A stretch of DNA of 22,726 nt from RGIG6353 sp964650465 (GCA_964650465.1 CAZYTA010000041.1:1-22726); one strand, 5' to 3'. Shown: positions 8,064-16,386, counted from the first letter of the stretch. Made by a program: numbers and translations. Notes: generated from the letters alone by a model not told the origin.

Positions 8064-8522
8064 ATGGAAACAGTTACAAGAATAGCAAGCTTTTCGGTGG
8101 ACCACGATAAAATAGTTCCCGGTATATATGTGTCACGCATCGACGGGGATATTGTCACCTACGACCTGAGAACAAGAGTGCCCAACGGCGGAGACTATAT
8201 CGATACCGTTACTATGCACTCTGTTGAGCATATGCTTGCCACATATCTCAGAAATTCCGAAATTGGAAAAAGTATAATCTATTTCGGACCTATGGGGTGC
8301 GGTACGGGCTTTTATCTTCTCGTGAGAGGGGAGAGCAACCAAAGAGTTCTTGAAGTGCTTAAGGACTGTCTTAAAAAGACAGTCGAGCATGACGGTGAGA
8401 TGTTCGGCAACACCCGTAAGGAGTGCGGAAATTACAGGTCGCTGAGCCTGGACAGTGCAAAAAAAGAATGCAAAAGCTATTTGGAGGTGCTCAATTCAAG
8501 GGAGCACACCTTTGAATATTGA
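8064..8522 (+). CDS. luxS: S-ribosylhomocysteine lyase LuxS
   Basis: LuxS cleaves S-ribosylhomocysteine to homocysteine and 4,5-dihydroxy-2,3-pentanedione, the precursor of autoinducer-2, in the activated methyl cycle. The 152-aa product carries the whole signature: SFSVDHDKI near the start, the metal-binding MHSVEHMLAT (H52, H56, catalytic E55), GPMGCGTGFYL with the catalytic cysteine C79, and ECGNY with the third metal ligand C121. Length is normal. The ATG follows the hydrolase stop by two bases, with AAGGAG at 8047-8052 inside that gene's end. Its 3' end overlaps the tail of the convergent choloylglycine hydrolase gene by 32 bases. No nucleosidase (pfs/mtnN) is nearby. Confidence 0.97.
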   Translation: METVTRIASFSVDHDKIVPGIYVSRIDGDIVTYDLRTRVPNGGDYIDTVTMHSVEHMLATYLRNSEIGKSIIYFGPMGCGTGFYLLVRGESNQRVLEVLKDCLKKTVEHDGEMFGNTRKECGNYRSLSLDSAKKECKSYLEVLNSREHTFEY

Positions 8523-9375
8523 TTTTATCGTCATCGTATCGCCTGTAATAGTAATTGCCGTTTTCCAAATCCATGCATGAAATGTATCTGGTGTATTCAA
8601 TTTCGGAGCTTTCCAGTATCATACATCCCTTGGGAACAGCTACAGAGGACATTATGTTGAAAAAGTGAGCAACGCTTCGTTCCTTGACAGCGTTTTCTCT
8701 TACAAAGGCGGCACGGACAAATCTTGATGACGAGGACCAGTCCCCCGGAAGTCCGATAGCACCCATCCCGCGAGAGACGGTGACGGGCTCAAAATCGGCT
8801 GAAAATCTGTTTACTGCAGGCTTGGCTGTGATATTGATATAATTGTTCAGATTCATCATTTGGTATTGAAAGGGTGGATTGTTTGTCAATACCCCCACGG
8901 GATTGCGGCATACTGTCAGTCCGTCTTTGGTGCTTTCGACTGTAAGGCTTTCGTTTGTGTCTCCAATCATCCAGTGCAGCGGAGAGGGCTGCAGGTCGGG
9001 AGAAAAAGGGGTATTTACTATTTCTGTCTCCGTTAAAAGCTCTCTTGCCTCCCTGACACTTTGTGCCTGGGAAAGGATAAAGGGTATCAGCTCAAAGGAG
9101 GCAACCGAACCCTTTCTGCCCTCGGGAAAAAAGGCATTTCCTACAAAATTCAAACCCGCCATGGCTAATCCCTTTTCGTTTACGGCATCGAAAAAGAGGG
9201 GATAGCCATTTTCTTTTTTAGCCATTCCCATGATTGCAAAGGAGCTTTCAATTGCCCTCCTGTGACGGAATTCAAAGCGGTGTCCCAAGGGAAGAGTCAA
9301 AGCCTCCTCGCCGAAGCCGCATTCATAGTCAAGTGTTCTTCCAAAGAAGCCGTTGAAGTTGATTGCTGTACACAT
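8491..9375 (-). CDS. Choloylglycine hydrolase family (bile salt hydrolase / penicillin V acylase)
   Basis: A 294-aa Ntn hydrolase that deconjugates amide-linked substrates such as glyco- or tauro-conjugated bile acids, or cleaves penicillin V. The start is fixed by chemistry: the ATG must precede Cys2, which becomes the N-terminal nucleophile (MCTAINF). Other catalytic positions are R13 and D16 in FGRTLDYE, N76 in GLNFVGN, N165/N166 in LTNNPPF and R218 in SSSSRF. There is no signal peptide, so it is cytoplasmic. It is slightly shorter than the usual 315-330 aa because of a shorter loop before FGRTLDYE. The upstream MBL-fold gene lies 42 bases away with a hairpin between; the 3' end overlaps luxS. 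The family is sure; bile salt specificity versus acyl-homoserine lactone or penicillin substrates is not decided. Confidence 0.93.
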   Translation of the reverse strand: MCTAINFNGFFGRTLDYECGFGEEALTLPLGHRFEFRHRRAIESSFAIMGMAKKENGYPLFFDAVNEKGLAMAGLNFVGNAFFPEGRKGSVASFELIPFILSQAQSVREARELLTETEIVNTPFSPDLQPSPLHWMIGDTNESLTVESTKDGLTVCRNPVGVLTNNPPFQYQMMNLNNYINITAKPAVNRFSADFEPVTVSRGMGAIGLPGDWSSSSRFVRAAFVRENAVKERSVAHFFNIMSSVAVPKGCMILESSEIEYTRYISCMDLENGNYYYRRYDDDKINIQRCAPLN

Positions 9376-9378
9376 AAC

Positions 9379-9410
9379 ACTACCCCCGTAATTTTGATTA
9401 CGGGGGTAGT
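9379..9410 (-). promoter_or_regulatory. 14-bp perfect stem-loop enclosing the likely ribosome site of the choloylglycine hydrolase gene
   Basis: On the minus strand ACTACCCCCGTAAT pairs perfectly with ATTACGGGGGTAGT around the loop CAAA, ending three bases before the ATG at 9375. The only purine-rich tract at ribosome-site distance (GGGGG) is in the 3' arm. There is no T-run, so a plain intrinsic terminator is less likely than a translational or attenuation element. Confidence 0.6.
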
Positions 9411-9417
9411 ATAACCG

Positions 9418-10266
9418 TTATTTCAACAAATAATCACCCATGAAGCCGAGACACATTGCCACAGCGCCGATTTCGTCAAGCCATTGACGGGTTTCGTCAA
9501 TTTTCAGCGGACCTGTGCCGGGACCGTTGCCGAAATCGTTGTTCCATATCCAATCGGTAGTGGGGAAGAGACAGAGCTTTGGCTGTACTGCCTCGTAAAA
9601 GCGTTTGTTTACTCCCTGCTGACCGTGATGCGCCATTTGTACTATATCGCAACTAACTGCAGCTTCTCCCTTGTCACAAAGGATTGCTTCACCTGCCTCA
9701 ACACCTAAGTCTGCCAGGAAAAGCACTTCTCGCTTCGGGAAATGCGCTTTGATTACAATGCTTGTGTTGTTTATGGGATTGACCTTTATGTTCTCATATC
9801 CCTCAATGTCATTGAGTATTTCAAAGGTCATGCCGCCGCATTCTATAAAGCTGTTTTTGATAAAGGGCTTTACGGTAAGATTGTGCTTTTCAATTCCGCT
9901 GTAAAAGGTTTCCACAAGACCTCTCACAGCAGGGTCCTCTGCTTTTGCAAGCCATTCTATGTCGGGGAATGATAAGTAAAGCTCTTTTATTTCTATATCA
10001 AGCTTTTCGCTGTGCTCAAGCATCCACGAAAGCGCACCGTAATGGTCGCTGTGAGCATGGGTTATAAACCACTTGTCAACTATTCCGCCATGCTCCTTTA
10101 TCAGCCCTGTCAGGTGCTCGGCATCCTCGGGACCGTAATAGCCGCCGTCCATTATAACTGTTTTTCCTTCGGGCGTTTTGATAAAATATGAGTTCATCAT
10201 ACAGGTTGAACGGTTTGCCACCTGCAAAAGTGAGCCTCCGCCGAAGTCTACGAAAATTTCATTCAT
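9418..10266 (-). CDS. MBL-fold metallo-hydrolase (ComEC-like/phosphodiesterase-like)
   Basis: A 282-aa soluble metallo-beta-lactamase-fold protein. The metal-binding signature is THAHSDHYGAL (H70, H72, D74, H75); a further acid is D186 in FLADLG, and MAHHGQQG (H213, H214) supplies the last ligands. The pattern VIMDGG...THAHSDH...AHHGQ resembles the hydrolase domain of ComEC and its stand-alone relatives. Start choice: the promoter at 10293-10321 puts the transcript start near 10286, excluding the GTG at 10302. GAGGTG at 10284-10279 is 12 bases from ATG 10266 and 6 from an in-frame TTG at 10272, so either is possible and would differ by two residues. It is divergent from rhaA and upstream of the choloylglycine hydrolase gene. 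Substrate unknown. Confidence 0.88.
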   Translation of the reverse strand: MNEIFVDFGGGSLLQVANRSTCMMNSYFIKTPEGKTVIMDGGYYGPEDAEHLTGLIKEHGGIVDKWFITHAHSDHYGALSWMLEHSEKLDIEIKELYLSFPDIEWLAKAEDPAVRGLVETFYSGIEKHNLTVKPFIKNSFIECGGMTFEILNDIEGYENIKVNPINNTSIVIKAHFPKREVLFLADLGVEAGEAILCDKGEAAVSCDIVQMAHHGQQGVNKRFYEAVQPKLCLFPTTDWIWNNDFGNGPGTGPLKIDETRQWLDEIGAVAMCLGFMGDYLLK

Positions 10267-10292
10267 TTGCAACTTAATCACCTCTTGTCGGT

Positions 10293-10321
10293 ATTTTATC
10301 ACACAGTATATTTAAAGTCAA
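10293..10321 (-). promoter_or_regulatory. Promoter of the MBL-fold / choloylglycine hydrolase unit
   Basis: Minus strand TTGACT (10321-10316), 17-base spacer, TAAAAT (10298-10293). The predicted transcript has a leader of only about 20 bases, which settles the start region of the MBL gene. Confidence 0.75.
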
Positions 10322-10336
10322 TATAAAATAAAACAC

Positions 10337-10365
10337 TTGAAAAACTTGTATAATTGTGATACAAT
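10337..10365 (+). promoter_or_regulatory. Promoter of rhaA
   Basis: TTGAAA (10337-10342), 17-base spacer, TACAAT (10360-10365), followed by AAGGAG at 10381-10386 and the ATG at 10393. It runs divergently from the MBL promoter; the two -35 boxes are only 15 bases apart, so a single regulator could act on both. Confidence 0.75.
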
Positions 10366-10392
10366 AAACAAAACATTTATAAGGAGATTGTT

Positions 10393-11640
10393 ATGAACAC
10401 AAGATATAATGAGGCGAAAGCCATATATGCAAAGCTTGGCATTGACACCGATGCGGCTATTGCAAAGCTTAAGAATATCCCTGTTTCAATCCATTGCTGG
10501 CAGGGTGATGACGTTATAGGCTTTGACCATGACGGACCGCTGACAGGCGGAATACAGACTACGGGTAATTATCCCGGTAAGGCTACAACACCCGATGAGC
10601 TTATGGCGGATATGGATAAGGCTATGTCTCTTTGCCCCGGCGCAAAGAAGGTAAATGTCCACGCCTGCTATGCCGTTTTCGAGGACGGATTTGTTGACAG
10701 AGACAAGCTTGAGCCCAAACACTTCAAAAGGTGGGTTGACTTTGCCAAGGAAAGAGGAATGGGACTTGATTTCAATCCCACCTTCTTCTCACATCCCAAG
10801 GTAAAGGACGGACTTACTCTCTCCAGCCCCGATGAAGAGACAAGACGCTTCTGGATAGAACATGGAAAGGCTTGTGTCAGAATTTCCGAATATTTTGCTA
10901 AAGAGACAGGTATTCCCTGTGTTATGAATATATGGACAGGTGACGGCTATAAGGATATTCCAGCCGACAGAATGGGTCCCAGAATCAGATATAAGGAGTC
11001 CATTGAGGAAATTCTCTCCGAGCCCTTTGACAAGAAGCTTGTAAAGCCCTGCGTTGAATCAAAGGTATTCGGCATAGGCGTTGAGTCCTTTACAGCAGGC
11101 TCTGCAGAATTTTCGCTTACATTTGCGGCAACTCATGACGGCTGTCTGCCCTTGATGGATAACGGTCACTACCATCCTACCGAGGTGGTTTCGGATAAGG
11201 TGCCCGCACTTCTTACCTTCTTCCCCGAAATTGCTTTACATATTACAAGAGGTGTTCGCTGGGATTCAGACCATGTGCTTCTCTTCGACGATGAAACAAA
11301 GGAGATTGCAAAGGAGATTGTACGCTGTGATGCTCTTGACAGAGTGTACATGGCACTGGACTACTTTGATGCAAGTATTAACCGTATTGCCGCTTGGGCA
11401 GTAGGTATCAGAAGCTGGCAGAAGTCATTGCTTTCGGCTCTTTGTACTCCCAATGCCAAGCTTCGTCAGCTTCAGGACACAAATCAGCTTACCGAGCTTA
11501 TGGTGATGATGGAGGAGTGCAAGACACTTCCCTTCGGAGATGTATGGCAGCACTATTGCGAGGAATGCGGTGTTACAGGCGATGCATCCTGGTTTGACGA
11601 TGTTAAGAAGTACGAGGAAGAAGTATTGCTCAAAAGATAA
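10393..11640 (+). CDS. rhaA: L-rhamnose isomerase
   Basis: RhaA converts L-rhamnose to L-rhamnulose, the first cytoplasmic step in rhamnose use. At 415 aa it is close to the E. coli enzyme. Diagnostic stretches are SIHCWQGDDVIGFD (32-45), GYKDIPADRMGPRIRY (185-200), MDNGHYHPTEVVSDK (255-269) and GVRWDSDHVLLFDD (287-300). By analogy with the E. coli enzyme, H261, D291 and D293 are metal ligands, all present. ATG 10393 has AAGGAG seven bases upstream. No rhamnulokinase, aldolase, mutarotase, transporter or AraC-type regulator is near, so the rest of the pathway must lie elsewhere or the gene feeds a different use. It ends at a strong terminator. Identity is near certain. Confidence 0.96.
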   Translation: MNTRYNEAKAIYAKLGIDTDAAIAKLKNIPVSIHCWQGDDVIGFDHDGPLTGGIQTTGNYPGKATTPDELMADMDKAMSLCPGAKKVNVHACYAVFEDGFVDRDKLEPKHFKRWVDFAKERGMGLDFNPTFFSHPKVKDGLTLSSPDEETRRFWIEHGKACVRISEYFAKETGIPCVMNIWTGDGYKDIPADRMGPRIRYKESIEEILSEPFDKKLVKPCVESKVFGIGVESFTAGSAEFSLTFAATHDGCLPLMDNGHYHPTEVVSDKVPALLTFFPEIALHITRGVRWDSDHVLLFDDETKEIAKEIVRCDALDRVYMALDYFDASINRIAAWAVGIRSWQKSLLSALCTPNAKLRQLQDTNQLTELMVMMEECKTLPFGDVWQHYCEECGVTGDASWFDDVKKYEEEVLLKR

Positions 11641-11655
11641 GTTCTTTCATATCAA

Positions 11656-11699
11656 ATAACAAAATTCCGTGTGCATTTTAGCACACGGAATTTTGTTAT
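11656..11699 (+). terminator. 19-bp perfect terminator hairpin after rhaA
   Basis: ATAACAAAATTCCGTGTGC (11656-11674) pairs without mismatch with 11681-11699 around ATTTTA. The A/T-rich stem ends give an A-run on one side and a T-run on the other. It separates convergent rhaA and the activase gene, so it probably works on both strands. Confidence 0.88.
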
Positions 11700-11705
11700 C
11701 TCACA

Positions 11706-11931
11706 GGAATTTTCATGGAAACAATCTCGCCGTTTATACAAGTGAAGAGTGAATAGGTGCTGACAATTTGCTGATGCAAATTCACAATGTTAGAACGGGA
11801 GGCGAAACGCCTCCCCTACAAGCAAGGTTTCCCTATGAAAGCCGTAGGGGAGGGGTCGCCCCTCCCGTAAATATTCGATATGAGTGATAGAACGATAGGC
11901 GAGCAATGTCAGCGGTCACTGACCGCTTTAT
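11706..11931 (+). repeat. Dispersed repeat copy split by an inserted palindromic element
   Basis: The left half (11706-11739, AATCTCGCCGTTTATAC) and the right half (about 11886-11931, GATAGGCGAGCAATGTC then the palindrome 11911-11927) are both recognisable as the 99-bp repeat. About 145 bases of unrelated, hairpin-rich sequence separate them. The palindrome here reads AGCGGTCA-C-TGACCGCT, a paired variant of the 5640 copy. The stop codon of the minus-strand activase gene (11928-11930) lies in its T-run. Confidence 0.7.
11765..11868. repeat. Small palindromic (MITE/REP-like) element
   Basis: Three hairpins: AATTTGC/GCAAATT (11765-11782), GGGAGGCG/CGCCTCCC (11797-11815) and GGGAGGGG/CCCCTCCC (11848-11866). 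In addition ACGGGAGG (11795-11802) pairs with CCTCCCGT (11861-11868), and CCCCTAC with GTAGGGG inside it, giving terminal inversion. No coding potential. GC-rich blocks of this type are a common dispersed repeat in gut Firmicutes from memory. Confidence 0.65.
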
Positions 11932-14900
11932 TTGATTTTCTTCATTGCACCTGAAAGCATCAGCTTTATACGGTTGAGCTGATTTACTTCACTTGCTCCG
12001 GGGTCATAGTCAACTGCCGCAATATTTGCGTTGGGATATACCTTTTTCAGTGCCTTTATAACTCCCTTGCCCACAACGTGATTCGGCAGGCAGGCAAAGG
12101 GCTGTATACATACAATATTATCTGTTTCATGAGTAAGAAGCTCTACCATTTCGCCTGTCAGGAACCAGCCCTCACCGTATTGGTTTCCTATGGAGAGGAA
12201 GGGCTTTGTCATTTCGGCTATCTCCTCAATGGGGACGGGTGCGGAGAACCTTTGACTCTTTTCCAGCGCCCTTACGGCAGGTGCACGCAAAAGCTTTACT
12301 GCCTTTATGGCTATTTTGGATATTATATCGGCTTTTTTGGATACACCCAGATATTTATGTCTGTATTGATTGTTGTAAAAGCTGTAGTTGAAAAAGTCTA
12401 TCATGTCGGGGACAATCGCCTCGGCTCCCTCATGCTCTAACAGCTCTACGAGACGGTTATTTGCAAGAGGCATATACTTGACAAGTATCTCACCTACAAT
12501 ACCGACTCTGGGCTTTACGATTTTTGGGTCGAGCTCCAAGGCGTCAAAGTCTTGTACTATACCTTGGCATATGTCTTTGTATTTCATGCTTCCCCGTTTT
12601 CCCGAAATGGAATCGATACAGATATCTCTCCATTTTTTGTGAAGCTCATTGGCTGAGCCTTTTACCTTTTCATAGGGGCGTGTTCTGTAAAGACAGCGCA
12701 TAATAAGGTCGCCGTACACTATAGCGTGTACTGCATCAATGAGCATGAGAGGGGATAGCTTGAAGCCTGAATTCTTCTCCATGCCGTTTGTGTTGAGAGA
12801 GATGACGGGGATATGACCCAGACCTGCCTTTTCCAGTGCACGTCGGATGAAAGCCACATAGTTGCTGGCTCTGCAGCAGCCGCCTGTTTGAGTCATAAGT
12901 ATGGCAAGTCGGTCGGTATCGTATTTTCCCGACAGCACTGCTTCCATTATCTGTCCCACAACTGTAATTGAGGGGAAGCAGGCATCGTTATTCACGTATT
13001 TCAAGCCTACGTCTATTGCTGTTCGGTTGTCATTGTCCAGAACAACCGCATTGTAGCCGTGCTTGGTAAACAGAGGCTTGACTATATCAAAGTGAATGGG
13101 ACTCATCTGAGGGGCTATGATAGTGTAGCCCTTGTTGTTCATTTTCTTGGTGTATTCCACTCTTTTGTAATCATAATCAGCCTTGCTTGATTTAATGCCT
13201 TCTTTTTTACGACGCTCCATTGCGGAGATAAGACTGCGTATTCTTATTCTGACAGCACCCAGATTGTTTACTTCGTCTATTTTCAAAAGGGTATACAGCT
13301 TACCGCTTGTCTCAAGTATTTCACACACCTGGTCGGTAGTTACAGCATCAAGTCCGCAACCGAAGGAGTTGAGCTGAATGAGCTCCAAATCATCGCATTT
13401 TGAAACAAATCTTGCGGCTGAGTAAAGACGTGAATGATATACCCATTGGTCAACCACTCTCAGATTACCTCCCTGTACTGATGGAAGCGAGTCCTCGGTA
13501 AATACTGTGAGTCCGTAGGAGGCAATAAGCTCGGGAATTCCGTGATTGATTTCCGGGTCAAGGTGATAGGGTCTGCCGGCAAGGACAATTCCGGCACCGC
13601 CGACTCTTCTCATTTCGTCAAGCAGCCGCTGTCCCTCTGCCTTGATATCCTTTTTGGCATTGAGCATTTCCGCCCATGCAAGCTTTACCGCTCTCCTTAC
13701 CTCATTTTCGGGAATGTTCCATTCTTCATGGGCTACACAAACAAGTCTGGAAGCAACCGTCTCCTCGTCGGTAAAGGCAATAAAGGGTCTTATGTATCTG
13801 ACAGCTCCGTCACTGACCTGTTCCACATTGTTTTTCAGGTTTTCGGGATATGAGACAACTATTGGACAGTTAAAGTGATTTTTTGCATTTTCGGTTTCCT
13901 GCTTTTCATAGAAAACACAGGGATGGAAAATAGTTTTTATTCCTTCGTTTATCAGATACTGAACATGACCATGCGCCAGCTTGGCAGGATAGCACTCTGA
14001 TTCCGAAGGGATGGATTCCATTCCAAGCTCATATATTTTACGCTCTGAGAAGGGAGAAAGCCTCAGCGAAAAGCCCAGCTCGTAGAAAAATGTTGCCCAG
14101 AAGGGATAGTTTTCATATATGTTCAGCACACGGGGCATACCTATGACACCTCGGTGTGACTGTGCTTTTTCAAGCACGGGGTAGGAGAACAGCCGTTCTC
14201 TCTTGTATTCAAAAAGGTTGGGGGCACGTTTGCTTGTATCGCCGTTGCCCAGACCCTTTTCACAGCGGTTGCCCGTTATGTGTCTGCGCCCTCCCGAGAA
14301 GGTATTGACAGTGAGCATACAGCTGTTTGAACAGCCCTGACAGCGTGTACTTTTTGCAGTGTATGTAAGTGCATCTATTTCATCAAAGGAAAGCATTGAC
14401 GATGCTGTACCGTCATATTCCGAGCGTGCTATGAGCGCTGCGCCGAAAGCACCCATAAGTCCTGCAATGTCGGGACAGGTGGCTTGCGTATCGGCTATCT
14501 TTTCAAAGGCACGCAGTACAGCACGGTTATGAAATGTACCGCCTTGTACAACAATGTGATTACCCAGCTCTCTTGTATCTGCAAGCTTTATAACCTTGTA
14601 AAGGGCATTTTTGATTACGGAGTAGGCAAGACCCGCCGATATGTCCGCAACCTCTGCACCCTCCTTTTGTGCCTGCTTTACATTGGAATTCATGAATACT
14701 GTACATCTTGTACCAAGGTCAACGGGCACTCTGGCAAAGAGAGCTTCTTCGGCAAATGCCTCGGCTGTATAGCCCAGCGAATTTGCAAAATTTTCTATAA
14801 ATGAGCCGCATCCCGACGAGCATGCTTCGTTAAGAAGTATGGTGTCCACTGCGCCTCTCTTGAGCTTGATGCACTTCATATCCTGCCCGCCGATATCCAG

Positions 14901-16148
14901 AACACAGTCTACTCTCGGGTCAAAGAAGGATGCCGCAGTGCAGTGGGCTATGGTTTCCACCTCACCCGAATCGAGATTAAATGCGGATTTGAGAAGTGCC
15001 TCTCCGTAGCCTGTGGAGGTAGCTCTGGCAATTTTTGCACCTTCGGGGAAGAAGCGTGACATTTCTTTGATTGCGTTTTTTGCAGTTTCAATAGGGTTGC
15101 CCTTGTTGTTTGCATAGTAGGAGAAGAGAAGCTCTCCCTTGTCGGAAATCAGTGCAAGCTTGGTGGTTGTAGAGCCTGCATCAATACCAAGAAAGCAATT
15201 ACCGCTGTAGTCCTTCAGGCTTCTTTTTGCTACCTGTGCTTTTTCGTGTCTTGTCTTGAAATCCTCATATTCCTTATTGCTGTCAAAAAGAGGTGCAAGA
15301 CGGGGCATTTCAAATCTTATTTCAACTCCGCCATCAAGAGTTGCTATGAGGGCGGAAAGAGGAGTTTCCTTGGTATCACCCGATTCAAGTGCGGCTCCCA
15401 TTGCCGCAAAGAGATGGGAATTTTCGGGGTCTACAGTAGTCTCCGGAGTGAGCTTGAGCGTGCGTATAAATGCCGCTTTAAGCTCTGTAAGGAAGTGAAG
15501 CGGTCCGCCCAGAAAGGCAACATGACCTCTAATGGGCTTGCCGCAGGCAAGTCCTGATATAGTCTGATTCACAACCGCCTGAAAAATGGATGCCGCAAGG
15601 TCTGCCCGTGTAGCTCCCTCGTTTATGAGAGGCTGTATGTCGGTTTTTGCAAAAACACCGCAACGTGCCGCTATGGGGTATATTACCTTGTATTCTTTTG
15701 CTTCAAGGTTGAGATGCTCTGCATCGGTCTGCAGAAGAGATGCCATCTGATCGATAAATGAGCCTGTACCTCCGGCACATACTCCGTTCATACGTTCCTC
15801 AAGTCCGCCGTCAAAGTAAATTATCTTGGCATCCTCTCCGCCAAGCTCAATGGCAACATCGGTCTGAGGCGCAACCCTTTGAAGAGCTGTAGCAACAGCC
15901 ACTACCTCCTGTATAAAGTCTATCTCCATAGCCTTTGACAGATTAATAGAGCCCGAGCCTGTTATTTTCACCTTGAGCATACATTCGCCCACAGCCTCAC
16001 GTGCCTTTATAAGAAGCTCCTTGAGAGTCTCTTTCGTATGGGCGTTGTGACGGGTATACTCACCGTATATTATATTATCCTTTTCATCAAGAATTGCAAG
16101 CTTGACTGTAGTTGAACCGATATCAATACCTGCGCGGTATGTTTGCAT
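11928..16148 (-). CDS. Giant acyl-CoA dehydratase activase-related Fe-S protein (tandem BadF/HgdC activases + DUF2229 + dehydratase-like)
   Basis: A 1406-aa cytoplasmic protein. Two ASKHA ATPase modules lie in tandem: GIDIGSTTVKLAILDEK at 7-23 and GIDAGSTTTKLALISDKG at 321-338. Each has the cysteine pair that in HgdC-type activases holds a [4Fe-4S] cluster between subunits (C124 in CAGGTGSF with C163; C443 in ACSSGCGSF with C482), so a pseudo-dimer within one chain is likely. Next is a CxxCxxxC...C cluster (C603, C606, C610, C629), then DUF2229 (about 670-890: PRVLNIYENYPFW, SECYPAKLAHGH). The C-terminal half resembles HgdB-type dehydratase subunits (GCCRASNY near 1090, CIQPFACLPNH near 1350). 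ATG 16148 has AAAGGAG seven bases upstream and its own promoter. The family is widespread in anaerobes with no firm reaction; ATP-driven low-potential electron transfer is inferred. Confidence 0.88.
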   Translation of the reverse strand: MQTYRAGIDIGSTTVKLAILDEKDNIIYGEYTRHNAHTKETLKELLIKAREAVGECMLKVKITGSGSINLSKAMEIDFIQEVVAVATALQRVAPQTDVAIELGGEDAKIIYFDGGLEERMNGVCAGGTGSFIDQMASLLQTDAEHLNLEAKEYKVIYPIAARCGVFAKTDIQPLINEGATRADLAASIFQAVVNQTISGLACGKPIRGHVAFLGGPLHFLTELKAAFIRTLKLTPETTVDPENSHLFAAMGAALESGDTKETPLSALIATLDGGVEIRFEMPRLAPLFDSNKEYEDFKTRHEKAQVAKRSLKDYSGNCFLGIDAGSTTTKLALISDKGELLFSYYANNKGNPIETAKNAIKEMSRFFPEGAKIARATSTGYGEALLKSAFNLDSGEVETIAHCTAASFFDPRVDCVLDIGGQDMKCIKLKRGAVDTILLNEACSSGCGSFIENFANSLGYTAEAFAEEALFARVPVDLGTRCTVFMNSNVKQAQKEGAEVADISAGLAYSVIKNALYKVIKLADTRELGNHIVVQGGTFHNRAVLRAFEKIADTQATCPDIAGLMGAFGAALIARSEYDGTASSMLSFDEIDALTYTAKSTRCQGCSNSCMLTVNTFSGGRRHITGNRCEKGLGNGDTSKRAPNLFEYKRERLFSYPVLEKAQSHRGVIGMPRVLNIYENYPFWATFFYELGFSLRLSPFSERKIYELGMESIPSESECYPAKLAHGHVQYLINEGIKTIFHPCVFYEKQETENAKNHFNCPIVVSYPENLKNNVEQVSDGAVRYIRPFIAFTDEETVASRLVCVAHEEWNIPENEVRRAVKLAWAEMLNAKKDIKAEGQRLLDEMRRVGGAGIVLAGRPYHLDPEINHGIPELIASYGLTVFTEDSLPSVQGGNLRVVDQWVYHSRLYSAARFVSKCDDLELIQLNSFGCGLDAVTTDQVCEILETSGKLYTLLKIDEVNNLGAVRIRIRSLISAMERRKKEGIKSSKADYDYKRVEYTKKMNNKGYTIIAPQMSPIHFDIVKPLFTKHGYNAVVLDNDNRTAIDVGLKYVNNDACFPSITVVGQIMEAVLSGKYDTDRLAILMTQTGGCCRASNYVAFIRRALEKAGLGHIPVISLNTNGMEKNSGFKLSPLMLIDAVHAIVYGDLIMRCLYRTRPYEKVKGSANELHKKWRDICIDSISGKRGSMKYKDICQGIVQDFDALELDPKIVKPRVGIVGEILVKYMPLANNRLVELLEHEGAEAIVPDMIDFFNYSFYNNQYRHKYLGVSKKADIISKIAIKAVKLLRAPAVRALEKSQRFSAPVPIEEIAEMTKPFLSIGNQYGEGWFLTGEMVELLTHETDNIVCIQPFACLPNHVVGKGVIKALKKVYPNANIAAVDYDPGASEVNQLNRIKLMLSGAMKKIK

Positions 16149-16187
16149 AAATTACTCCTTTGATACTAAAACAAAATAACTCACTTT

Positions 16188-16216
16188 ATATTAGACCATT
16201 TTTCATAATTTGTCAA
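16188..16216 (-). promoter_or_regulatory. Promoter of the activase-related gene
   Basis: Minus strand TTGACA (16216-16211), 17-base spacer, TAATAT (16193-16188), about 40 bases before the ATG at 16148. The stretch between it and the terminator at 16338 (16217-16337) is A/T-rich and shows nothing I can name. Confidence 0.75.
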
Positions 16217-16337
16217 GTCAAAAGTTACCTATTAATTATATATTAACCAATGTGCAACAAAACCGAGACACTGATTCCGAGAATTTTTCGAAAGATAAAA
16301 AAAGTGAGCCTCGGTAAATTTATTGACAAACAAAAAG

Positions 16338-16377
16338 GGGGATGTTTAAAAACTCTTTTGAGTTTTTAAACATCCCC
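16338..16377 (-). terminator. Intrinsic terminator after the MBL lipoprotein gene
   Basis: GGGGATGTTTAAAAACTC (16338-16355) pairs perfectly over 18 bp with 16360-16377, loop of four bases. On the minus strand the stem is followed by CTTTTTGTTTG, a proper T-run. It begins nine bases past the stop codon. Confidence 0.88.
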
Positions 16378-16386
16378 TAATCTTCT

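Noticed and set aside
16217..16337. Riboswitch or small RNA between the activase promoter and the terminator
   Set aside because: Only a loose ACCGAG/CTCGGT pairing is visible and neither neighbouring gene is transcribed through it as a leader.
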